In this document: in pieces, positions 7,735 to 16,535 of the stretch
Layout of the letters: every line of letters starts with the position of its first letter
Position numbering within the stretch: position 1 is the first letter of the stretch
Assembly: GCF_019634815.1 (NCBI RefSeq)
Contig: NZ_JAHCAP010000004.1
Span: forward strand, 1-64,000
DNA length: 64,000 bases
Direction of reading: 5' to 3'
Origin: Dokdonella sp.
GTDB lineage: Bacteria; Pseudomonadota; Gammaproteobacteria; Xanthomonadales; Rhodanobacteraceae
The notes under the pieces: generated by a model
The model's input: the letters and a program-made list of their open reading frames with translations, nothing else
Database searches by the model: none
Told to the model about the DNA's origin: nothing
Program-made: the position numbers and the translations under genes

Positions 7735-10143
7735 TCATTGATAACCTAGGATAGCACGGCGCAGGAACGAGTCCGTCTTCTGTCCGACCGCGCCCAATCC
7801 CTTGAGTTCGATCTCGAAGTACAGGGCGTTGTCGCTCTCGCCCTGCGCGTTGCGCACCCAGTGTCGTGCGAGCAGGCGCCAGGTCACGCAGCAGGTATCG
7901 CGCTCGATGCCGATGAAGCTCTCGAGGGTGCGGCCGTCCTTGCCGTGCCGGTCGCCGGGCAGGGCGAGCGGATTGTTGAGCGCATAGTTGTGCCGACCCA
8001 CGAGGCGCCAGCCCTCGGCGAGCGGAATCGCCGCGCTGAGGTCGACCTGCTCGAGAAAGTCGCGGCGGAAACGGTAGGAAAAGTTGACCAGACCGCCATT
8101 GCCGAAGCGGGTCTGCACACCCAGGGTCGACAGGTCGGTGTGGTGCGAATTCGGGTTCCACTGCTGGGCAAGCACGACACGCCAGCGGTCGGACAGATGC
8201 AGGTCGATCTCGCCGGCCCAGGCCGAGCCGCCGAAGTCGGTCTGCGGCCGGCCGGGCATCTGCACGCGTTGGTCATCGAAATAGCGGATGTTGCCGAGGC
8301 TTGCCGAAACGCGCTCGGTGCCGGTCGCATCCTCGAGCATGCGCGTGGTCAGTGCGAGCGTCAGGTTGTTGGCGTCCATCTGGCGGTCGGCGCCGACAAA
8401 GCGGTTGCTGCGGAACATCTGGCCAAAGGTGAACGGCACTTCCTGGGTGTCGAAGATCGGCAAATCGTCCTGATTGCGGTAGGGCACGCGCAGGTAGTAG
8501 GCGCGCGGTTCCAGCGTCTGCGTCCAGGCCGCGTCGCCCCAGTGAAGGTCACGCTCGAACACCAGGCCGCTGTCGATGCTGAGCACCGGCACGCCGCGGT
8601 CGGGATCGCGCCGCGTGAGCAGCGGGTTGCCGCTCTGCGCGAGGTCGTCGAGCCGGTAGCTGGTATAGCGGTAGCCGATCTGCGGCCGGATGAACCAGCC
8701 CGCGTGCTCGATCGGCAAGCCCAAGTGCGGAAACACGTCGAATCGTTGGCCGGTGAGGCCGCGGTCGCGGTCGAAGGCGACGAATTCGGCATCGAGGCCG
8801 CCTTCGAACAGGCTTGCCGACTTGTCGAGATTGAGCGTTGCGCGCGGCAGGCGGCGATAGGGCTCGTAAACGCCAGAAAGCGTCGGGTCGGTGACCTGGT
8901 ATTGGTCGCCGCCGACACGCAGCTTCCACCATTCACCCTCGCCGGCGAGGTAGGCACTCGAAGGCAGCAGACTGATTGCGCTCGAATACAGGCCGCGACC
9001 GAAATCCTCGAAGTAGTGGTCGTCGGAGACGCGGTTGAGATTGATGCTCGCGCTCCAACCCGGGGCGATCGAGGTCTGGTTGTCCCACTTGTACCACCAG
9101 CGCCGGTCGGGAACCTTGGCGCCGTCCAGACGTTCGTCGTCGGCGCGGTTGTCGTGGCCGATGAACTGCGCATCAAACTGACCGCGACTGCTGTCGGTCA
9201 AGTAGCGAAACTGGCCGCCGAGCATCAGGCCGCGCTCACTCATTACGCGCGGCGTGAGCGTGGCGTCGAAATTGGGCGCGAGGTTGAGGTAGATCGGTTG
9301 CGCGTAGTCGAAGCCGCGGCGGGAGCCGAAGCCGATCTCGGGATAGAGCAGGCCCGACACGCGGCGATCATCGAGCGGAAAGCGCAAGTACGGGAACCAG
9401 AACACCGGCACGTTGTGGATGCGCAAGGTCACGTCACGGGCACGGCCCACGCCTTCGGCACGGTCGAGATCGAGCTCACGTGCGGCGAAGGCCCATTGCT
9501 GCTGCCCAGGATTGCAGGTCGAGTAGCTTGCGCCCTTGAGCGTGGCGTGATCGGCATCGTGCGCCACAGCGACCTGGGCGATGCCGTTGCCGCGCGCCTG
9601 GATCAACTGGTAGCGCACGCCCTCGAGCGTGCAGGTTTCCAGTTCGGTATTGCCGCGCGCATGGTCGGCTGACAGCAGCAAGCTGCGATCCTGATAGGTG
9701 AGCGGGCCCTGCGCCTCGAAATCGGTGGTTTCGCTGTCGTAAGTGATCTTCTGCGCGTGCAGGAACAAGTCGAGCTGGCGCAACTGTGCCTTGCCTTCGA
9801 GCGTGTAATGGGCCTTGTCGCTCGACTCGACCTTGAGCGCACTGATCACGCGCTCGGCGGCCTTGCGATCGCCCTCGATCGGCAGGTTCGGCACGTAAAA
9901 GTCGAGCAGGTCATTCTTGCCGCACATGCCCCAGTCGAGCGGCTTCTTGGCGCACTTGAGCACGCCCAATTCGCAGGATTTGGCCGCGTCATCGGCCGCA
10001 TGCGCGGCGCCGGGCAGGGCGAGGAGGATCGCCAGCGCGAGGCAGTGCCGCGGCAGGCAGGAAGCGGATTGGCGGGGCACGGCTGGGTCGCATTGGAAAC
10101 CAAGGGTGCTAGCTTGCCCAAACCGCGCGCGCGCGGCAAACAC
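7735..10143 (-). CDS. lptD: LPS-assembly outer-membrane protein LptD
   Basis: About 802 residues from a GTG at 10143; the frame is open further upstream to 10245, but that would lie inside the previous gene. No ATG lies between 10143 and the signal peptide (hydrophobic core HCLALAILLALPGAAHA). LptD is the beta-barrel that, with LptE, inserts lipopolysaccharide into the outer leaflet. The N-terminal cysteines (KSCELGVLKC, GMC), the OstA-like beta-jellyroll around residues 130-270, the long 26-strand barrel and the paired C-terminal cysteines (IERDTCC) needed for the inter-domain disulfides are present. It heads the lptD-surA-pdxA unit and starts about 5 bp after the histone deacetylase-like gene. 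Confidence 0.93.
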   Translation of the reverse strand: MFAARARFGQASTLGFQCDPAVPRQSASCLPRHCLALAILLALPGAAHAADDAAKSCELGVLKCAKKPLDWGMCGKNDLLDFYVPNLPIEGDRKAAERVISALKVESSDKAHYTLEGKAQLRQLDLFLHAQKITYDSETTDFEAQGPLTYQDRSLLLSADHARGNTELETCTLEGVRYQLIQARGNGIAQVAVAHDADHATLKGASYSTCNPGQQQWAFAARELDLDRAEGVGRARDVTLRIHNVPVFWFPYLRFPLDDRRVSGLLYPEIGFGSRRGFDYAQPIYLNLAPNFDATLTPRVMSERGLMLGGQFRYLTDSSRGQFDAQFIGHDNRADDERLDGAKVPDRRWWYKWDNQTSIAPGWSASINLNRVSDDHYFEDFGRGLYSSAISLLPSSAYLAGEGEWWKLRVGGDQYQVTDPTLSGVYEPYRRLPRATLNLDKSASLFEGGLDAEFVAFDRDRGLTGQRFDVFPHLGLPIEHAGWFIRPQIGYRYTSYRLDDLAQSGNPLLTRRDPDRGVPVLSIDSGLVFERDLHWGDAAWTQTLEPRAYYLRVPYRNQDDLPIFDTQEVPFTFGQMFRSNRFVGADRQMDANNLTLALTTRMLEDATGTERVSASLGNIRYFDDQRVQMPGRPQTDFGGSAWAGEIDLHLSDRWRVVLAQQWNPNSHHTDLSTLGVQTRFGNGGLVNFSYRFRRDFLEQVDLSAAIPLAEGWRLVGRHNYALNNPLALPGDRHGKDGRTLESFIGIERDTCCVTWRLLARHWVRNAQGESDNALYFEIELKGLGAVGQKTDSFLRRAILGYQ

Positions 10144-10147
10144 CCGC

Positions 10148-11110
10148 TCAGGTCGCGAGCGCGGCGAGGTGGGCGGCGACGCTGGCGCGCAGTGCGCCGA
10201 GGTGGTAGCCGCCTTCGAGCGAGGAGACGATGCGTCCTCTGGCATGGCGCTGCGCGAGCGTGACCAGTTCGCGGGTGATCCAGCCGTAGTCCTCCTCGAC
10301 CAGATCGAGATTGGCGAGTGGATCGAGCCGGTGCGCGTCGAAGCCGGCCGAGATCATCACGAGCTGCGGCGCAAACGCGTCCAGCGCGGGCAGGATGACC
10401 TGCGTGCAGGCGGCGCGGAATTGCACCGACCCTGCATCCGGCGGCAGCGGCAGGTTGACGATGTTGCCGACGCCGGTGTCGCTGCGCGCACCCGTACCCG
10501 GATAGAGCGGCTCCTGATGCGTGGAGGCATACAGCACACGCGGTTCGTTCCAGAAGATGTCCTGGGTGCCATTGCCGTGATGAACATCGAAGTCGACGAT
10601 GGCGACGCGTTCGATTGCGTGGGCGGACAGCGCATGGGCGGCACCGACCGCGATGTTGTTGAACAGGCAGAAGCCCATCGCGGTGTCGCTGTTGGCGTGG
10701 TGGCCGGGTGGCCGCACCGCGCAGAATGCGCGCGGCGCGCCGTCGCCGCATGCGCCATCGACCGCCGCACAGACGGCACCAGCGGCACGCAGTGCCGCCT
10801 CGGTCGAACCCGGCGACATCAAGGTGTCGGCATCGAGCATGCGCCAGTAGTGCCGCGGACCGTGTTCGAGGATGTTGTCGATCAGGCGACGCGTGTGTAC
10901 GCGCGCGAGTTGCGTGCGACTCGCACGCGGCGCTGGCAGACGTTCGAGGGCAGGCAGCGCGCAATCGTCCACGCCTTCCAGCACCGCAGCCAGGCGCGCC
11001 GCCGCTTCCGGGTGGCCCGGACCGGGATCGTGGTCGAAACAGGCCTCATGCGTGTACAACGCCACGCGCGTGCCGGCAGTCGGAGCCGCACGGGCGCGCG
11101 TCTGGCTCAC
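10148..11110 (-). CDS. histone deacetylase family protein (acetylpolyamine/acetoin-utilisation type)
   Basis: 320 residues with the arginase-deacetylase fold. Zinc and catalytic motifs are intact: RPPGHHANSDTAMGFC (paired histidines), DFDVHHGNGTQDIF, STHQEPLYPGTG and SAGFDAHRLDPLANL. Bacterial members deacetylate small acetylated amines or acetyl-lysine; the substrate here is unknown. It starts with GTG, and its start overlaps the stop of the adenosyltransferase gene by 4 bp (GTGA), so the two are translationally coupled. It leads into lptD with only a few bases between. Confidence 0.9.
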   Translation of the reverse strand: MSQTRARAAPTAGTRVALYTHEACFDHDPGPGHPEAAARLAAVLEGVDDCALPALERLPAPRASRTQLARVHTRRLIDNILEHGPRHYWRMLDADTLMSPGSTEAALRAAGAVCAAVDGACGDGAPRAFCAVRPPGHHANSDTAMGFCLFNNIAVGAAHALSAHAIERVAIVDFDVHHGNGTQDIFWNEPRVLYASTHQEPLYPGTGARSDTGVGNIVNLPLPPDAGSVQFRAACTQVILPALDAFAPQLVMISAGFDAHRLDPLANLDLVEEDYGWITRELVTLAQRHARGRIVSSLEGGYHLGALRASVAAHLAALAT

Positions 11111-11664
11111 GTCCGTTTGCGGCGCTCGTGATGCCAGAGCACTTCGCCGTGGCCGCTGGCGCGTGCGAGCACGCGCGCGAGCACGAACAACAAATCCGAG
11201 AGGCGATTGAGATAACGCTGCGGTTGCGCACGCACGTTCTCGCTGCGTGCGAGGGTCACCAGCTCACGTTCGGCGCGCCGGCAGATCGTGCGCGCCAGGT
11301 GACAATGCGCGGCGGCGAGGCCGCCACCGGGCAGGATGAATTCCTTGAGCGGAGGCAAGCCGTCATTGAAACGGTCGAGCACCTGCTCAAGGCGCTCGAT
11401 GTCGGCGTCCCTGACCGTCTCCATGCCCGGAATGCACAGCTCGCCGCCGAGATCGAACAGATCGTGCTGGATCTGGGTGAGCGTCTCGCGCACCTCATCG
11501 CTGATATCGCAGGCGAGCACGAGGCCGAGCGCGCTGTTGAGCTCGTCGACCGTGCCGTAGGCGCTCACGCGCACGCTGTCCTTGCCCACCCGCGATCCGT
11601 CACCGAGGCCCGTGCTGCCATCGTCGCCCGTGCGTGTGTAGATTTTCGACAGGCGATTACCCAC
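11107..11664 (-). CDS. cob(I)yrinic acid a,c-diamide/cobalamin adenosyltransferase (PduO type)
   Basis: 185 residues starting at GTG 11664. The N-terminus KIYTRTGDDGSTGLGDGSRVGKDS is the ATP-binding signature of PduO/MMAB-type ATP:corrinoid adenosyltransferases, followed by AYGTVDELNSALG and the C-terminal RRAERELVTL and NRLSDLLFVLAR helices. The enzyme transfers the 5'-deoxyadenosyl group from ATP to cob(I)alamin to make coenzyme B12. The motif order and length match the family. It is coupled to the deacetylase-like gene by a GTGA overlap; no B12-dependent enzyme is in the window. Confidence 0.93.
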   Translation of the reverse strand: MGNRLSKIYTRTGDDGSTGLGDGSRVGKDSVRVSAYGTVDELNSALGLVLACDISDEVRETLTQIQHDLFDLGGELCIPGMETVRDADIERLEQVLDRFNDGLPPLKEFILPGGGLAAAHCHLARTICRRAERELVTLARSENVRAQPQRYLNRLSDLLFVLARVLARASGHGEVLWHHERRKRT

Positions 11665-11739
11665 GACAATACGGCTCCAGAACGGTCGGAAGATGCAGCA
11701 TTGCGGCGAATTGTGCGTCGCGATGCGCTGGCGGCGAAA

Positions 11740-12411
11740 TCAGCGGTGCTGCGCGCTGCCTGCCATTGTCGGCTGTGCACGTACGGCGAGTACGACTGCC
11801 GCATGCAGCGCCGCGGCAACCGCAAGGTAGGCGAGCGTCGAGCGGGTGAAGATCCAGTACCAGTCGCTGAAGTTCCTGAACCAGCCAGCGAAGCTGCGCA
11901 CGGCGCCGTTGTTCATCCAGGTGTCACTCAGCCAGTAGTAGCTGGTGTCGGAAATCAGGAAGCACAGTCCGATTGCGATCACGGCGCTCACCGCAAGCAG
12001 GCCCAGTTCGCGCGCATGCAGCCCGCGATAGTGACTGCGCAGCCAGGCACCACCGAGCCACAGCACGGCATAGGACGGCAGCAGGAACCAGTAGGCCGGC
12101 GACACGCAGTAGTGGCTCCAGAACGCAATGCCCTGCGCGCTGATCACGACCCAGTCGATCAGCACGGCCAGCACCATCAACGCGAGGAATGATCCGGCCG
12201 CGCTGCCTGCGCGCAGCAGGCCGAAAAGGCGCTGGCCGCCGGCCGCGGCGAAATAGAAGCCGGCGATGAAGAACACCGCCCACGAAGCATCCGGCAGCGG
12301 CGCGAGATGGTCACGCATCAGCGACGAGCGCGTGGCAATCATCACCAGGGCGAGCACGGCGAAGATGCCGTAGCGCCAGGGCGAGCCGGAACGGGAGCGT
12401 GCGTCGTTCAT
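11740..12411 (-). CDS. multi-pass membrane protein of unknown function
   Basis: 223 residues with five to six hydrophobic segments (for example GIFAVLALVMIATR, ASWAVFFIAGFYFAAAG, FLALMVLAVLIDWVVIS, LLAVSAVIAIGLCFLIS and a C-terminal YLAVAAALHAAVVLAV). It is rich in Trp, Phe and Tyr. I do not recognise a confident family or catalytic residue. It lies 75 bp upstream of the adenosyltransferase on the same strand and could head that unit. The ATG start gives a short polar N-terminus. Confidence 0.65.
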   Translation of the reverse strand: MNDARSRSGSPWRYGIFAVLALVMIATRSSLMRDHLAPLPDASWAVFFIAGFYFAAAGGQRLFGLLRAGSAAGSFLALMVLAVLIDWVVISAQGIAFWSHYCVSPAYWFLLPSYAVLWLGGAWLRSHYRGLHARELGLLAVSAVIAIGLCFLISDTSYYWLSDTWMNNGAVRSFAGWFRNFSDWYWIFTRSTLAYLAVAAALHAAVVLAVRAQPTMAGSAQHR

Positions 12412-12480
12412 GGTGGTGTGTCCGCGTGAGCCAGTGGAGCAAGGCCGTCAGTTTAGGACTTCGCTGAACAAGTCTCCAGC

Positions 12481-12590
12481 CGTCATTCCAGTGGCGACCA
12501 ACTGCCGAAGGGCCGGTCAAGCTGGAATCCACGGCTTGAATCCGTGGCGAAAGAGCTGGATCCCGGTGTCCGCCGGGAAGGCGAACGCTC
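12481..12590. repeat. intergenic inverted-repeat element (REP-like)
   Basis: The gap between the membrane protein and ubiH holds a run that looks like the dispersed 'GTCATTCC...GGAATCC' elements common in high-GC proteobacteria. Two stem-loops are visible: CCACGG/CCGTGG (12529-12534 with 12542-12547) and CCCGG/CCGGG (12562-12566 with 12573-12577), preceded by GTCATTCCAG and GCTGGAATCC arms. No second copy was found by eye in the window, so the repeat assignment is by resemblance only. Confidence 0.4.
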
Positions 12591-12638
12591 GGCGTTGCCG
12601 TGGTCAAGCGACCGAGTGTGGCGCGCTATCATGCGGCA

Positions 12639-13847
12639 ATGGATGAACTGGACGTGCTCATCATCGGTGGTGGTCTGGTCGGCGCGAGCCTTGCCATTGC
12701 GCTCGATAACGCCGGCCTGCGCGTGGCGCTGGCCGAAGCCTCGGCCTCGCGGCTTGATCTGCAAGCCAGCGAGGACGAGCGCAACCTTGCGCTCGCACGT
12801 GCCAGTGTCAACGCACTCGAGTCACTGGGCGTGCTCGATGCCCGCAGTCCGATCACGCCGATCCGTCGAGTTCACGTCAGTCGCCGCGGTGAATTCGGCG
12901 CGCTGCGTCTGGATGCGCAGGCACTCGGACTGCCGTCATTGGGCGCGGTGATCCCGGCGCGCGAGCTCGGCAATGCGTTGCTGCGCCGACTGGAGCGCTG
13001 TGCGTCGCTGCTGCGCTTGGCGCCCGCGCAGGCCAGCGTGATCGAGCCCGCGCCCGCCGCGGTCGCGGTCGAACTCGGCACGCCTGAAGGCACGCGCCGC
13101 TTGCGCGCACGGCTGGTGGTTGGCGCCGATGGCACCGGCTCGTTCGTGCGCGAGGCGCTCGGCATCGCTGTGCGGCGCGATGATTACGCGCAGTCGGCAA
13201 TCGTCACCACGGTGCACTGCGAACGTGCGCTCGAGGGTCAGGCCTATGAGCGCTTCACCGACACAGGGCCTCTCGCATTGTTGCCGCTGGGCGAGCGGCG
13301 TGCGGGACTGGTGCTCAGCGTGCCACGCAGCCAAGCAGCGGCGACCGCCGCACTTGACGATGCGGCCTTCATCGACTGCGTGCAGCAGCGCTTCGGCTGG
13401 CGCGCGGGACGACTGACAAGGCCGGGCCGGCGCCAGGCTTTTCCGCTGGCGCGCGTGATTGCCGAGCGCACCCACGGGCAGCGCTGCGTGCTCGTCGGCA
13501 ATGCCGCGCAGACCGTGCATCCGCTCGGTGCGCAGGGGTTCAACCTGGGTCTGCGCGATGCGCTCACGCTGGCCGAATTGTTGCGCGAGACAGCGCAATC
13601 GGGTACCGATCCGGGCGCAGGGGATTTGCTCGAACGCCATGATGAACGGCGTCGTGGCGACCGCGCCGCAACCACTGCCTTCAGTGACGATCTCGTGCGC
13701 CTGATGGGCAATCCCTTTCTGCCGCTGCGCCTTGCGCGCATGGCAGGATTTCATTTGGCAGAACGCATCGAACCGCTCAAGCGCCAGATCGCGCTGCGCG
13801 GCATGGGCTTTCGTGGCGATGTCTCGCACTGGGGTTTGATGCAATGA
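12639..13847 (+). CDS. ubiH: 2-octaprenyl-6-methoxyphenol hydroxylase UbiH
   Basis: 402 residues, a class A flavoprotein monooxygenase acting on the ubiquinone ring. It has the N-terminal FAD fingerprint (IIGGGLVGASLAIAL), the central DG motif region (VVGADGTGSFVREALGI) and the C-terminal ribose-binding motif in its UbiH-specific form GNAAQTVHPLGAQGFNLG, with Asn-Gln where UbiI has Asp-His. The start is ATG 12639; an upstream extension to GTG-like codons would only add a non-conserved tail. It is paired with a second hydroxylase 25 bp downstream, so the two probably form an operon for consecutive ubiquinone ring hydroxylations. Confidence 0.9.
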   Translation: MDELDVLIIGGGLVGASLAIALDNAGLRVALAEASASRLDLQASEDERNLALARASVNALESLGVLDARSPITPIRRVHVSRRGEFGALRLDAQALGLPSLGAVIPARELGNALLRRLERCASLLRLAPAQASVIEPAPAAVAVELGTPEGTRRLRARLVVGADGTGSFVREALGIAVRRDDYAQSAIVTTVHCERALEGQAYERFTDTGPLALLPLGERRAGLVLSVPRSQAAATAALDDAAFIDCVQQRFGWRAGRLTRPGRRQAFPLARVIAERTHGQRCVLVGNAAQTVHPLGAQGFNLGLRDALTLAELLRETAQSGTDPGAGDLLERHDERRRGDRAATTAFSDDLVRLMGNPFLPLRLARMAGFHLAERIEPLKRQIALRGMGFRGDVSHWGLMQ

Positions 13848-13872
13848 ATGCGCACACGGGTGGAGGGCGCGC

Positions 13873-15093
13873 ATGAACGCGCGTTCGCGGCGTGCCCCGC
13901 GGCGGGGTGAGTTCGATGTCATCGTGGTCGGCGCGGGCGCCGCCGGCGGCGCACTCGCGCTGGGGCTTGCGCGCGATGGGTTCAACGTCGCCGTGGTCGA
14001 GGCGCGCGAGCCGAGCCGCTGGCGCCTCGAGGACGAAGTCGATTTGCGCGTGGTGGCGCTCGCGCCCGACGCGCGTGACTTGCTCGAAGATCTGGGTGTG
14101 TGGGCGCCGATCGCGCAGATGCGAGCATCCCCGTTCCAGCGCATGTGCGTGTGGGATGCGCAGGCCGCGGGCGAGCTGCGCTTCGACGCCACCGAACGCG
14201 GCGAGGCGGCGCTCGGCTGGATCATCGAGAACAAGCTGATTCAGCACGCCTTGTGGACGGCGCTTGCCACGCGCGCTGACGACAGCCCGGCGCCGATCCT
14301 GCATTGCCCGGCCGAGATCAACGCAGTCGAGGAAGACGCTGATGGCATCGGTGTGACGCTTGGCGATGGTACCCGCTTGCGTGCGCGCTTGCTGGTGAGT
14401 GCCGAAGGCGGCGAGTCTTCGCTGCGCCAGCGGCTTGGCATTGCCTTTGAAGGGCGCGACTACGGTGCGCGCGCGGTGGTTGCGCATGTTCGCAGTGAAC
14501 GCCCGCACGAAGGCACTGCGTGGCAGCGCTTCCTGCCCACCGGCCCACTGGCATTCCTGCCGCTCGCCGATGAGCGCAGTTCGATCGTGTGGTCCCTGCC
14601 CGAGGCCGAAGCCGCACGCGTGCTCGCGCTCGACGACGCCGCGTTTTGCGCCGAACTCGGCGCCGCGTTTGATTTCCGCCTCGGACCGATTGCGTCGGTC
14701 TCGCGCCGCGCCGCATTCCCCTTGCGACTGCGCCTGGCCGGGCAATTCGTGCAGGGGCGTTGCGTGCTGGTCGGCGATGCCGCGCATCTGGTGCATCCGC
14801 TCGCCGGGCAGGGCATGAATCTTGGTCTGCGCGATGTCACCTGCCTGCGGCGCGTGCTCAACGAGGCGCGTGCGCGTGACAGTGATCCGGGTGCCTGGCA
14901 TGTGCTGCGACGCTTCGAGCGCGAACGGCGCAGCCAGACCACGCTGGCGGCTCGCGGTTTCGACGCGATCGAGCGGGTGTTCGGCGCGTCGAGTCGACCG
15001 CTGGTGGCGCTGCGCGGCCTCGCGCTCGCGAGCGCCGGGCGCTTTCCGCCGCTGCGCCACCTGCTTGCCGATGTCGCTGCCGGGCGGCGCTGA
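13873..15093 (+). CDS. ubiquinone biosynthesis FAD-dependent hydroxylase (UbiI/UbiF type)
   Basis: 406 residues, paralogous to the preceding UbiH. Motifs are the FAD fingerprint (VVGAGAAGGALALGLARDG), the mid-protein SAEGGESSLRQRLGIAF and VLVGDAAHLVHPLAGQGMNLGLRD, split here for the GDAAH and PLAGQG elements. The GDAAH form favours UbiI or UbiF over UbiH; which ring position it hydroxylates cannot be told by eye. GGAGGG lies 5 bp before the ATG. It is co-directional with ubiH and convergent with the ClC gene. Confidence 0.87.
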   Translation: MNARSRRAPRRGEFDVIVVGAGAAGGALALGLARDGFNVAVVEAREPSRWRLEDEVDLRVVALAPDARDLLEDLGVWAPIAQMRASPFQRMCVWDAQAAGELRFDATERGEAALGWIIENKLIQHALWTALATRADDSPAPILHCPAEINAVEEDADGIGVTLGDGTRLRARLLVSAEGGESSLRQRLGIAFEGRDYGARAVVAHVRSERPHEGTAWQRFLPTGPLAFLPLADERSSIVWSLPEAEAARVLALDDAAFCAELGAAFDFRLGPIASVSRRAAFPLRLRLAGQFVQGRCVLVGDAAHLVHPLAGQGMNLGLRDVTCLRRVLNEARARDSDPGAWHVLRRFERERRSQTTLAARGFDAIERVFGASSRPLVALRGLALASAGRFPPLRHLLADVAAGRR

Positions 15094-15112
15094 ACGGCAG
15101 CGGCTGGCGTGA

Positions 15113-16468
15113 TCAGGGCGAATTGCGCACGCGCCGCCGGCGCATGCGCCACCAACGCAGCAAGCCATAGGACAGGCGCACCTTTTCCTGGCCGACCGGC
15201 AGGTCGGCGTGGGCGAAAATCCAGGAGGACTTGCTGAAGGCGATCTGCTGCTCGGGATACACGCTGCGGTGGCCGATGATGAGGTAGGCGGCGACACAGG
15301 CGCCGGCGACATGCAGGGTGGCGTCGGCGCCAAACAATTCCACGCCCATGAAGATTGCCGCCAGCGGCGTATTCGAAGCTGCCGCAACCACGGCGACCAG
15401 TCCCACCGCGGCGCCCAGTGCGGGGGGCAAGCCGAGCAGCGGCGCAAACGCGCCGCCGGCGACTGCACCGATCACGAATTGCGGCGTGACGATGCCGCCG
15501 TAAAAGCCCGAGCCGAGCGTGATCGCGACCAGCAAAGCCTTCCACAGGAAACCCAGCCAAGGTGTCGCTTCACCGCGCAGCGCGCTTTCCATGAGCGGCA
15601 GACTCAAGCCCAGGTAAGTTTGCGGAATCGCCAGTGCCAGCAAGGCGATCACGAGGCCGCCAAGCATCGGCAGCAAGGGCGGCCACAGGTCAAGGTGCTG
15701 GCGCAGCCTTGCGAACAGCTTGCGGGTCTGTCGCAGCAATTCCACGAAGATCCACGCGATCGCACCGCACAGGATTCCGATCAGCACGGTCTTGAGAAAC
15801 AGCCATTCGGTCAGCTGACTGGAAAAATCCACCGCATAACGGGGATAGGGCACGCCCAGAGCGCGCGAGACCTCAACCGCGGTGACACCGGCGACGATTC
15901 CGGGGAACAGGAAGTCGTGGCGAACGCGCCCGATTGCGAGCATCTCGATGCCGTAGATCGCGCCGGCGATCGGCGTGCCGAACACGCTGGAAAAACCGGC
16001 GCTCACGCCGCAGGCCAGCAGGCGCTTGCGCATTTCCGGATTGAGGTGGAGCAGGCGACCGATGCCGGCGGCAAGGCTTGCGCCCAGATGCGAGCAAGGC
16101 CCTTCCTTGCCCGCCGAGCCGCCACAACCGAGCGTAATCAAGGCGGCCAGGGGTTTGATCCACAGCGTACGGAACGGCATCTTGCCGAGCTGTTCGTTGA
16201 TCGCGACGATCGGTTCATCGCTGAAATTGGAATGTCGCAGTCGATAGCCATAATGCAGCAGCAGGCCATTGGCCAATCCCGCCAATGGCAGCAGCAGTGC
16301 GAGCAACCACCACGGCGCCGCGTACATTCGGCCCTCGCTGGCGAACAGCAGATGCAGGAACGCACTGCAGCCGGCGCCGACGATGGTGCCGGTGAAGGTG
16401 GCCAGCAGCAGCCACTGCAACACCGTGGCCAGCATCACCAGCGGTTCGGTCAGGCGAAATCGGCGCAT
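15113..16468 (-). CDS. ClC family chloride channel/transporter
   Basis: 451 residues from ATG 16468; the frame stays open upstream, but that part is not ClC-like. The protein has the ClC inverted-repeat membrane topology. The gating glutamate motif GSAGKEGPCSHLG and the second-half GGIVTPQFVIGA anion-path motif are present. In the segment SVFGTPIAGAIYGIEML, one of the two adjacent glutamates seen in E. coli ClC-ec1 (E202-E203) is retained while the position matching E203, the internal proton glutamate, reads Met. By family knowledge this fits a channel or altered coupling; that is inference from a hand alignment. No C-terminal CBS domains are present. Confidence 0.88.
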   Translation of the reverse strand: MRRFRLTEPLVMLATVLQWLLLATFTGTIVGAGCSAFLHLLFASEGRMYAAPWWLLALLLPLAGLANGLLLHYGYRLRHSNFSDEPIVAINEQLGKMPFRTLWIKPLAALITLGCGGSAGKEGPCSHLGASLAAGIGRLLHLNPEMRKRLLACGVSAGFSSVFGTPIAGAIYGIEMLAIGRVRHDFLFPGIVAGVTAVEVSRALGVPYPRYAVDFSSQLTEWLFLKTVLIGILCGAIAWIFVELLRQTRKLFARLRQHLDLWPPLLPMLGGLVIALLALAIPQTYLGLSLPLMESALRGEATPWLGFLWKALLVAITLGSGFYGGIVTPQFVIGAVAGGAFAPLLGLPPALGAAVGLVAVVAAASNTPLAAIFMGVELFGADATLHVAGACVAAYLIIGHRSVYPEQQIAFSKSSWIFAHADLPVGQEKVRLSYGLLRWWRMRRRRVRNSP

Positions 16469-16535
16469 GGGCCCGCGCTCGTGGCGGCAACCGCTGCAGT
16501 GTAGCAAGTGCGGGTTGACGCCTGATGCGGATCCC

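Noticed and set aside
7861..9672. 603-codon plus-strand frame opposite lptD
   Set aside because: No recognisable domain; lptD on the other strand is certain.
13777..15468. 563-codon minus-strand frame across the UbiI-type gene and the ClC end
   Set aside because: Both plus-strand UbiI and minus-strand ClC frames carry strong motifs; this one has none.
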